A DNA stretch of 64,000 nt, from NCBI GenBank assembly GCA_024305405.1, contig JAKNDB010000088.1, forward strand, positions 62,001 to 126,000, in the 5' to 3' direction. Positions within the stretch are counted from its first letter, which is position 1, and every line of letters starts with the position of its first letter. Origin of the DNA: Dirofilaria immitis. Its lineage: Eukaryota; Nematoda; Chromadorea; Rhabditida; Onchocercidae. Below the pieces are notes generated by a model. It did not search any database. It saw nothing but the letters and a program-made list of their open reading frames with translations, and was not told where the DNA came from. Below are positions 14,235 through 24,580 of the stretch, one piece after another. The position numbers and the translations under genes are program-made.

Positions 14235-15840
14235 ACTACAATTGCAGCTCAACTTAATCGTCAAGTAGGATCAGTTGTTCGTCGAACGGGAATTCAAGTT
14301 CAACTCAACGATCAAATAGGATCAATTACTCAACGAATGACAACTCAAGTTCAACTTGACGGTCAAACAAGATCTGTTACTCAACGATTGACAACTCAAG
14401 TTCAACTTGACGGTCAAACAAGATCTCTTACTCAACGAATGACAACTCAAGTTCAACTTGACGGTCAAACAAGATCTCTTACTCAACGAATGAGAACTCA
14501 AGTTCAACTCGACGGTCAAACAAGACCTGTTACTCAACGAATGACAACTCAAGTTCAACTCGACGGTCAAACAAGACCTGTTACTCAACGAATGACAACT
14601 CAAGTTCAACTTGACGGTCAAACAAGATCTGTTACTCAACGATTGACAACTCAAGTTCAACTTGACGGTCAAACAAGACCTGTTACTCAACGAATGACAA
14701 CTCAAGTTCAACTCGACGGTCAAACAAGACCTGTTACTCAACGAATGACAACTCAAGTTCAACTTGACGGTCAAACAAGATCTGTTACTCAACGATTGAC
14801 AACTCAAGTTCAACTTGACGGTCAAACAAGACCTGTTACTCAACGAATGACAACTCAAGTTCAACTTGACGGTCAAACAAGATCTGTTACTCAACGATTG
14901 ACAACTCAAGTTCAACTTGACGGTCAAACAAGACCTGTTACTCAACGAATGACAACTCAAGTTCAACTTGACGGTCAAACAAGATCTCTTACTCAACGAA
15001 TGACAACTCAAGTTCAACTTGACGGTCAAACAAGATCTGTTACTCAACGAATGACAACTCAAGTTAATTCGGTCAAACAAGATCTGTTACTCAACGAATG
15101 ACAACTCAAGTTCAACTTGACGGTCAAACAAGATCTCTTACTCAACGAATGACAACTCAAGTTCAACTCGACGGTCAAACAAGATCTGTTACTCAACGAA
15201 TGACAACTCAAGTTCAACTTGACGGTCAAACAAGATCTCTTACTGAACGAATGACAACTCAAGTTCAACTTGACGGTCAAACAAGACCTGTTACTCAACG
15301 AATGACAACTCAAGTTAATTCGGTCAAACAAGATCTGTTACTCAACGAATGACAACTCAAGTTCAACTCGACGGTCAAACAAGACCTGTTACTCAACGAA
15401 TGACAACTCAAGTTCAACTTGACGGTCAAACAAGATCTGTTACTCAACGAATGACAACTCAAGTTCAACTTGACGGTCAAACAAGATCTGTTACTCAACG
15501 ATTGACAACTCAAGTTCAACTTGACGGTCAAACAAGACCTGTTACTCAACGAATGACAACTCAAGTTCAACTTGACGGTCAAACAAGATCTCTTACTCAA
15601 CGAATGACAACTCAAGTTCAACTTGACGGTCAAACAAAATCTCTTACTCAACGAATGACAACTCAAGTTAATTCGGTCAAACAAGATCTCTTACTCAACG
15701 GATGACAACTCAAGTTCAACTTGACGGTCAAACAAGATCTCTTACTCAACGAATGACAACTCAAGTTCAACTTGACGGTCAAATAAGATCTGTTACTCAA
15801 CGAATGACAACTCAAGTTAACGGTCAAAAGGATCAGTTGA
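14235..15840. repeat. 51-bp minisatellite, about 31 units, open in both strands
   Basis: Head-to-tail units of 51 bp (17 codons), visibly richer in G+C than the flanks. Forward units read MTTQVQLDGQTRSVTQR with substitutions S/P, V/L and M/L. The reverse strand is also open. Units run without break from 14337, with two diverged units (14235, 14286) in the same frame on the left edge. Three units (15051, 15302, 15655) are 47 bp long, missing four bases after 'caagtt', and each shifts the frame. At each shift the stop TGA overlaps the next unit's ATG (ATGA). Units with 'caacttgac' contain a 15-bp dyad, TCAAGTT-C-AACTTGA; the 4-bp deletion falls in that dyad. There is no signal peptide, splice support or recognisable family, so I call it a minisatellite rather than a gene. 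Confidence 0.93.
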
Positions 15841-16193
15841 TGATAACTCAAAATGCAATTTTGTTGTTTTCATTTAAATCGATAGTTATTGATTATAGCC
15901 TAATTGCTAAATATAAAGTGAATGAACTGAAACAAATTACGTCAAATTCGTAAAAAAGTACGTCAAAGTTTTAAAAAATTTAAACGTTACTAACGATCAA
16001 AATTCAATTAAAATCATTCATTTAAAAATAGGAATTGAACGAATAATCAATTAAAAATAATTAAAAATTAAAATAATTAAAATAATATGTATTCATGTAA
16101 ATACGAGAAGTATATATTTGATGTAAGGATTAATTATGCTATTAAAATATTATTTAGCTTGATAACTTTAAGTTAATCATTTCAAATAATATC

Positions 16194-16194
<1 letters not shown>

Positions 16195-16226
<32 letters not shown>

Positions 16227-16264
16227 TAATAATAATAATAACAATAATAATAATAATAATAGTA

Positions 16265-16310
<46 letters not shown>

Positions 16311-16398
16311 GAATAATAGTAATGATAATAATAATAATAGTAGTAATAATAATAATAAAATAATAATAATAATAGTAATGATAATAATAATAATAGTA

Positions 16399-16440
<42 letters not shown>

Positions 16441-16470
16441 GTAAGAATAATAATAATAATAATAATAAAC
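16195..16470. repeat. (AAT)n microsatellite, about 270 bp
   Basis: Long AAT tract interrupted by GAT, AGT, AAC and AAG triplets. A 'aatagtagtaataataataa' block is repeated at about 16257, 16337 and 16391, so sub-blocks have themselves been duplicated. Confidence 0.97.
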
Positions 16471-18359
16471 TTATATTTGTATATATTTACATAAATTATT
16501 CTTTCCTTTTATTTTTTTTCTTTTACAAAAATTATTAAAATTTTTATAAGAAATTTATATATTTGAATGTTTTATATTACAAATAGTAATTTTTCAAAAT
16601 GTAAACAAATAAATTTGAAATAATTTTTATTTTGGAAAAATTACATCCATTGATTTTTGGTCGCTAAATTATTCCTTTCATAAATTTTAGAAATGATGCT
16701 AGGAAAAGGAGTAAATTAAAGATTTTTAAAAAGCCAAATAAAGTCATAGATGTCAAAAGGCCTCTTTAAATTTTATTGCAATCTTGAAGCATTATTAGCT
16801 TGTTTTGAATAGCACTTAACGAAAAATGCGGCCATTGCTGGAAACTTTTACAACTGGCCACTTTTTACTTATTTTTATTTTTGTTAAAATATGCGAACAT
16901 TATAAGCTGTAATTTATTTTGTTTATTTTTCTTTAGTTTTTTTTTAGGAAAATATTAATTATAAAAGATAATTGTGATAATTGATATAAATTATAAATAT
17001 TAAAATTGTTGCTTTTTTTTATTTTGAAAAAAATAGCAATAATAATTGTTAGTTTATTATTAAAACTTTTTATGCATAATTTATGCTATAAGCTTAATTA
17101 ACTAATTATTTTTTAATTCTTTTAAAAATTTATTATTCAACTAAATTTTTCCTATTTAATTGTCAAAATGAAAGAAGCAAATATTTCAAATAAATTATCA
17201 GAAATAAGCTATGATTTTCAAAACTATCAAATGTGAATTGCTTTTTTTTTACGAGACAATTATCAATCATTGATAAGTTAGATGATAAGAATATAGTTGT
17301 CAAAATGGAATAAAATAGAAAGAAAAAATTTCGAAATAAATTTCAAACAAATTATCAAAAATAGGTTATAACTTTCAAACTATCGAATGCGAATTGCTCC
17401 TCTATGAGACAATTATCAATCATTGATAAGTTGTATGATAAGTATAAGCTAAAAATAAATCTCATTACAATATTTAACGTGTGCTGTCAGTTAAAATGAT
17501 AATTTAATATGCATTTTCTAAGTTTTTGATATTTGTCAGAAAAATCTACATATATATTTTTTTATCATAAAATATGTATATGTTATCGATTAAAATTTAG
17601 ATTTAAAATTCAACAAAATCTGCTTTTTTTTTCCTTATCTTATTTAAAAATAAAAACAGCGATGATGATAAATGATGCGAACTGATAAAAATTAGGAAAA
17701 ACTTCGAAATTATATTATGTTAATTTTCAATCAGCAATACTTTTTTTAGGCTTTTTTTTTAAACTAAATTTAGATTAGTACATTTTACACTGAAATTTCA
17801 TCGTATATTTAGTGAAAAGAAATAAGGTGAAAATTTTAACTCTAATTTTGACTGATATTGTTGATAAGTAATATGCTGATATTGTTGATAAGTAATATGC
17901 TAAATTTCAATTTTCTATCATAAATATAATATAAACTTCAAATTATACGACGGAGAATTTCATTTTTTTCATTTATTTATTAGCAAAAATTTCAAAATTA
18001 TTTGTATTAATTTCCGATTAGCAATAATTGGAATTAATTAATTGAACTTTACTTAAATTTTACATAATAACTTTAATTGTAATTTTAAAAAATTTCATTT
18101 CAAATTATACCAATTTATAGATAATTTGATTTATTGATCGAAAAAAAGATCAATTTATTATTTATAGAAATTTCCCTTATTATTAAAAGACAAATGGTAT
18201 AATTAAAAAAAAAATTTCTAATTATATGGCTTAATTTTTGCAAGTATTTTAGTTTATCGATTAAAGAATTTTAATTAAAAATTTTTAAATTTAATTTTAT
18301 TTTAATTAAAATTGAATTTTATTATTTATATGTTTTTTGAAATTTAAAATTTCCTAATA

Positions 18360-18608
18360 TTTATATTATCAATGATATTATTATTTATTATCATTATTAT
18401 GTATGAATCAATTATTATTTATGGCATAGAAATCATATTTATATTATCAGTGATATTATTATTTATTACTATCATTATTATTATTATGTATGAATCCATT
18501 ATTATTTATGGTATAGAAATCATATTTATATTATCAATGATATCATTATTTATTATCATTATTATGTATGAATCAGTTATTATTTACGGTATAGAAAATT
18601 ATTACTTC
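18360..18608. repeat. About 75-85 bp tandem repeat, 3 copies
   Basis: Three copies of a unit with 'tatgtatgaatc' and 'attatttatggcatagaaat'-like segments, with variable ATT triplet lengths between them. Confidence 0.85.
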
Positions 18609-19589
18609 TAATTAGCATTTTATTCCCGGTAAACATTTAAAAATGTAATCCTATTTTATGAAATATTTGCCGATTAATTCAACTGTAACAATTCTAATAT
18701 TGCGTAATCAAAAGGATTTCACTATAATAAATTGATGATTATTTTGTTATTGTTTTGTTTTTCTGCTCATTATACTTTTAACATAAATATAATCAATAAA
18801 TTATATTTTGTCTTTTCTTTTCTATTTTACGTTTTATCATAATTAATCATTATAAGTAATGCAAAAGAATAGTAGTAACGGTGTGGAGCAGTTTTTTGAA
18901 AAAGGATTTTTATCATTTATTATTTATTATTTCCCATATATATATATATATATTAATCGTTTTTCAACTTCATCTCTCTCTCTCTCTTTCTCTTTTCTCT
19001 TTTCTTCTTTTTTTTATTTTTTTGATTTTGAAATTTTCTTTTTAAAAACTTTTTTATTTTTTATTTTATTTTCATTTTTCTCGTTTACAAGAAAATTTTT
19101 TCAAATGCAAAAAAAAAAAAAAAAGATTAGATTAGTAGGGAGGGAGGAAGAAAAAAATTTTTGGTCAAAAATTTTCAACCAAAAAAAAAAAAAAAAAGAA
19201 AGGAATGATCAAAAATTTTAAATGAATTCCATTTTGTTTAGCAAAAAAAAAAAAAACGAAAGACTACTTGAAGCATTTTTGCAGCATAAAATTAACTAAA
19301 AGGAAATTTGAAAAAAAAAAAAGGAAAAAGAAATTTTGTTTTCAATTTATGATAAAAAGAAAAAGAATAAAAAAATAAAAAAACTTCTTGCAAAATATCA
19401 AGTAGAAATTGAGCGAAAAAAAAAAGAAAAAATTTGTCACAGTTATTTTTTCAAAAATGATAATAAAAAAATGGATAATATAAAAATCTTTTTTTTTTTG
19501 TTAAAATTTTGATTAAAATTAAATGTTAGTAGCAAGATGATAATTGTATTGAATAAAAATTATTTGTTATCAGTAAATTTTTTTTTGAT

Positions 19590-19870
19590 AATTAGATATT
19601 TCTCATTTATATGATATACCTATATATATTAACTGTTGTGAATTATTTATGCGCATTTATATATATATCTAAATATGTTTTAAATTGATTTATAATTAAA
19701 TAATGAAAATTATCAATCATCTATTTGATTCTTTATTATCATTATATATATTTATTATTATGAATTATTTATGCGTATATATATCTAAATATGTTTTAAA
19801 TTGATTCATAATTAAATAATGAACATTATTAATCATCTATTTGATTCTTTATTATTATTATTATTATTTA
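19590..19870. repeat. Direct duplication, about 115 bp unit
   Basis: 'gaattatttatgcg' through 'catctatttgattctttatt' appears twice (from about 19640 and about 19760) with small indels in the (TA)n part. Confidence 0.8.
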
Positions 19871-21596
19871 TGGAATTAAAAATTAAATTTTAATTATTCA
19901 TAAATGTTTGTTTAAAACGAATTTCTATTTAATATATTTCATGATATGAATAGAATAGAATAGAATAATAAAAATATAATCATAAATATGTTTTGTTTAT
20001 ATTATGAAAAATAATGAATAACAAAATTAATATATTAATATATTTATTTATAGCAAATTTCAAATATGAATAGAAAAATTGATTATTATTATTATCGGTT
20101 ATAAAAACTATCAAAGGAATTGATTAATAATAAAATTAAATGTTTACATATAGTAAGTTTCGATAATAGCAATGTGATAATAACAATGTAATTATAAATA
20201 TTACTTTAACATTTACAAAAAAAAAAATTAATTAATTAATAATTCAAATTTAATGCACACATTTGCAGTAACTTTCAAATTTTTATAAATAAATGATTAA
20301 TGATATGATAAGAAATGCACACATATACATACATGTATATTTAAATGAAATGAAATGAAATGATTAATTATTATGAGAAATTGAGTGAAAAAATTAAATT
20401 TTAATTATCAGTACTCCATTTCATATAGATAAATGAATTTATCAGTTATTTAAAAATAAATGATAAATTTTATGTTCGAGATTTTTTTACCAAAATTATT
20501 TCTAAAAAAAAATTTCCAAAAATTGATAATAATATTAATTTATCTGTTAATTTTAAAATGTCTACCTTTATCTTTTATCTTTTATCATTGAGGAAAGTTT
20601 GATGAAAAATTTGAAATTTGTAAAACATTATTAGAAAGAAAAAAATACTTTGTTTTTTTTTTTTTTTTAAAGAAAAATCAATAGGATTCGATAGCAATAT
20701 TAATTTCTTCAACTTTTTTTTTTATCAGCAATCTCTTTTTTTTTATTTTAATATTACTCATGCCTAAGGCATTATCATTAGGATGATAAAGTTTATAAGA
20801 TTTAGTCAAATGAAAACCGTTTGAAATTTTAATAAACTCACAAGCTTATAAAGCTTAGCATTAGTATGAAGATGTTTATGGGTAGATTATAAAAATTTTT
20901 CTTTTTTTTTTTTTTTTTTAGTTAAAATTTTCGATTATTTTGATAAAACATTTTCGTTCGTCTTTTTGTTTGTTTTTATTTTAGCAAATAATTAATGGCA
21001 TTTCAATGTTTTTCTCTTTCTTTTGCTTTTTTTTGTTTTTTTCACTTAATAATAGTTAAAAAATTATTTGTTAAATTTGAATATATTGGAATTTGATATT
21101 TTAAATTTTAATTATTTATTAATTCAAATTTGCAGAAATTTGATATTTTAAATTTTTTATAAGTTGTTATTAATATTCTAATGCTATATATTTCGGATGT
21201 ACTAAATTGTGGTGCATTGCAAAGTCTTACTTAAATAGCTACTAATATCATATGACATTTTTTACATTTCCTCTATTACAATTATTGAAGTCAATTAATT
21301 TATTTTTAATCCATTTCCGTACCAATAATACATCTATTTGATGATGCAATCAAACATCATCATAAATGATTAATTCTCGCAAAAATTTTTGCAAAATTTT
21401 CATCAAATTTATTTATCAATAAGATAAAAATTAATTTTCAAATAAAATAGGAATGGATGAACAAAAAAAAAAAAAAGAAGAAAAAAATTTAGGAAAAACG
21501 AAAATGATTCATTTTCAGTGTGTTTCAAAATCTTTGATGAAGTAATCATATCAGTTTTTTTTTTTTTTATGGATCCATTTTATTCATATTGAAATG

Positions 21597-21980
21597 GAGA
21601 AATTGATTAAATATTTTATATTTGATATTGAATTAATCGTAGTACGATGAATCAATAAATAAATAATGATTATTTGTTTGTTGATGAATTTTTTGTTTTT
21701 TTACAATAAAAATTTAGTATTATTGATAATTTTTAGCATAATTTTAATCTTTTTCCTTATCAATCTCGAAATAGACGAGATGGAAGTATCGAGAAATTGA
21801 TTAAATATTTTAGATTTGACATTGAATTAATCGTAGTACGATGAATCAATAAATAAATATCAATTATTTATTTGTTGATGAATTTTTTGTTTTTTTACAA
21901 TAAAAATTTAGTATTATTGATAATTTTAGCATAATTTTAATCTTTTTCCTTATCAATCTCGAAATAGACAAGATGGAAGT
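21597..21980. repeat. 194-bp tandem duplication
   Basis: 'gagaaattgattaaatattt' starts at 21597 and again at 21791. The two copies are nearly identical and both end near 'tcgaaatagac(g/a)agatgg'. Confidence 0.9.
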
Positions 21981-22539
21981 TTAAGTTAATCAAATTTTTT
22001 TTCAACTAATATTCAATACTTATCAAGAAATGCTTAAAAACTTTTCTTTAATTTTATTTATTAGTATTATCATTATTGGTTGCTATATTTTTATTATGAT
22101 AAAAATTTCAAAATGATTCGTATTTTATGAACGAATGTTTCGTGTTATCAAAATAATTAAATAAAAAAGTTTTCACTTATTTCTTTTTTTCACTCTAATT
22201 TTAATTCCAATTTCAATTTCGATTTTTTTCGGTTCTTTTTTAATTTTAATTTTAATTTCAATCTCCATCTTTTTTTTTTTAAGTTCTCTTTGATACCATT
22301 ATTTTCTTTTTTTTTTATGATGGCTTTTATATAAGCCTATTGATAGATAGAAATATATATTATCATTTGATAAATGAAATTCAATTTCTTTATTATCTAT
22401 GATATATTTGTCGTTTTAGCATTTAGTTTATCTGGCATTAGTTGGTGTTGAAATGAAATTTTAAAATAAATGATTTATTTAAAATAATCGCTTTTTTTTC
22501 CCGAATCGATTTAAGAATTATAATTTTATCAACGTAGAG

Positions 22540-22992
22540 CAATTATGATATGAGTGGATATGATTGATAATAATATTGATAATGAATAAACATCATAGTT
22601 ATTTGTCTGGAATAGAAATAGGAATAGAAATAAACCATAATTATTGTTAATAATGATTAAGCGATGATAATATATGAATGGAAATGATTGATAATAATAT
22701 TGATAATGAATAAACATCATACTATATGAATGGAAATGATAATAATATTGATAATGAATAAACATCATAGTTATTTGTCTGGAATAGAAATAAACCATAA
22801 TTATTGTTAATAATGATTAAGCGATGATAATATATGAATGGAAATGATTGATAATAATATTGATAATGAATAAACATCATACTATATGAATGGAAATGAT
22901 AATAATATTGATAATGAATAAACATCATAGTTATTTGTCTGGAATAGAAATAAACCATAATTATTGTTAATAATGATTAAGCGATGATAATA
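22540..22992. repeat. About 160-bp tandem repeat, 2.7 copies
   Basis: 'cataattattgttaataatg' recurs at 22635, 22796 and 22956 (periods 161 and 160). Each unit holds two sub-copies of 'gataatgaataaacatcata', so the array has internal structure. Reverse-strand open frames rich in Tyr/Ile/Phe are repeat artefacts. Confidence 0.92.
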
Positions 22993-23577
22993 TAATTTGT
23001 ATTGTTTATAAAAAAAAAAAAAAAACAAGCAAATGTTATAATTTATCGAATAATATAAAAATAATTTAATGAAAAAAAAAGAAAATTATTTTAATCAAAA
23101 ATTTAAGATAACAAAAAGAAAAAAAAAAAAGTTTCTATAAATCATTTCTCTTATTCTCTTTCAATTTTATCATTCAACAATTTATCTATCGTATGATAAT
23201 TATAATTTTTAGAAGCAAAAAATTTTTTTTTTTTTTTTTACAACCAAAAAGATTATTGGGATTGAAAGTAATTCGTTTTCCATTTGTTCAATCGAAAAAT
23301 TTATATAATTTTTTTTTTTTTTGTTATATATCAATAAAATCGGAAATTTGTGATTTTCGATCTTTTGTTTTTTTTTTAAAAAAATGTTTTAAGCCTTTTT
23401 TTTGTCGTCATAAATTCCATTTTCGTCATAAATAAAATATAATAAATAAGCTAATAATTGAATTTTCGCTTTTCCTCTTCTTTTTTTCTTCCTTTTCCCT
23501 AACTTAAAATAGTAAAAATTTTATGTTATTGTTTTCGTTCTCCATTTAGTGTTTATTATATTTAGAAATAATTTGTT

Positions 23578-23619
23578 GTCTGTTTGTTTGTTTGTTTGTT
23601 TGTTTGTTTGTTTGTTTGT
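23578..23619. repeat. (GTTT)n microsatellite
   Basis: About ten uninterrupted GTTT tetramers. Confidence 0.97.
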
Positions 23620-23810
23620 ATTCTTAGTCTTACTTTTTCTTTTCGTTTATTTTGTTTTTTTTTTAAAAGATTAAAAAACAAAAAAATTATTTTCATATTT
23701 AATTTTAAAAAAATGATAAATAATTTTTATCATTTTTATTTCAATTAATTCATTTTAATCTAAACATTATTAAGTTTGATAAAAAGTAACAAAAAAAACG
23801 AAAAACTTTA

Positions 23811-24120
23811 GTGGATAAATGATAAATTTTGTGATGATGGATAAATGATAAAAAGTGATGATGGATAAATGATAAAAGTGACGATGGATAAATGATAAAA
23901 ATGATAATATATAAATGATAAATTTTGTGATGATAGATAAATGATAAAAAATGATGATAGATAAATGATAAAAAGTGACGATGGATGAATGATAAAAATG
24001 ATAATAGATAAATGATAAATTTTGTGATGATAGATAAATGATAAATTTTGATGATGGATAAATGATAAAAAGTGATGATAGATAAATGATAAAAAATGAT
24101 GATAGATAAATGATAAAAAA
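23811..24120. repeat. About 23-26 bp tandem repeat 'gataaatgataaa'
   Basis: About thirteen irregular units of 'gat(g/a)gataaatgataaa' alternating the tails 'aagtgat' and 'ttttgtgat', giving a mixed-period array. Confidence 0.9.
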
Positions 24121-24540
24121 AAAAAAGTAGTATTTAGCGTAATATTATTTTTGTTTTAATTTTTTTTTTTACTTCTCTCGAAATGCCAAATTTCTCGATT
24201 TATTTCAAATAAGTGAAAAGGAAAAAGCAAAAAAAAAAAAAAAAAAGAGAAAAGAAATGATAAATAGATGATATGAAAAATTAATCAATTATTATAGTGC
24301 GAAAATAATGAGTTAGTAATAATTACTTTTGCGCCTGAACATTTATTATTTCATTTCATCGTATTCCAACTTATTTACTAATACAAAAAAAAAAAAAACT
24401 TTTCGATATTATTCCATTCATATTTGATAAATGTTTTTTTTTCTTTCATTCAATTATATAAAAATAAATAATAATTTTTAAATTGTTAAAAATTTCATTT
24501 AATTTATAAAAAAAAGAAAATTGCATAATTTATATTCTAG

Positions 24541-24580
24541 AAATTTGATACACGTATATATATATATATATCAATACTGG
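24541..24580 (+). promoter_or_regulatory. Short 5' UTR of globin 2 after a splice acceptor
   Basis: 'tatattctag' ends at 24540, forty bases before the start codon at 24581. This is a spliced-leader-type acceptor position. The UTR contains a (TA)n run. Confidence 0.45.

Larger units (their letters stand above)
12680..24540. other. Inter-globin region, repeat-rich, no gene seen
   Basis: Apart from the 51-bp minisatellite and the other repeats listed separately, this 12 kb holds only AT-rich sequence with long A and T runs. I looked for exons with polypyrimidine-AG acceptors and GT donors joining conserved peptides and found none. Open frames at 13188, 18859 and 23193 are Phe/Lys/Ile homopolymer translations. 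Confidence 0.7.

Noticed and set aside
14322..15684. Long reverse-strand open frames (repeated LNLSCHSLSNRSCLTVK pattern) as a secreted Cys-rich repeat protein
   Set aside because: They are the complement of the 51-bp minisatellite. Both strands are open because the unit is a multiple of three, and there is no signal peptide, splice site or second domain.
14235..15840. CRISPR-like array
   Set aside because: Units are contiguous with no unique spacers; this is a eukaryotic minisatellite.
18859..19221. 120-codon open frame
   Set aside because: Composition is almost entirely Phe, Ser, Tyr, Lys and Ile from T, TC, TA and A runs; there is no conserved motif or splice context.
22529..22958. Reverse-strand repeated open frames rich in Tyr/Ile/Phe
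   Set aside because: Derived from the 160-bp tandem repeat.
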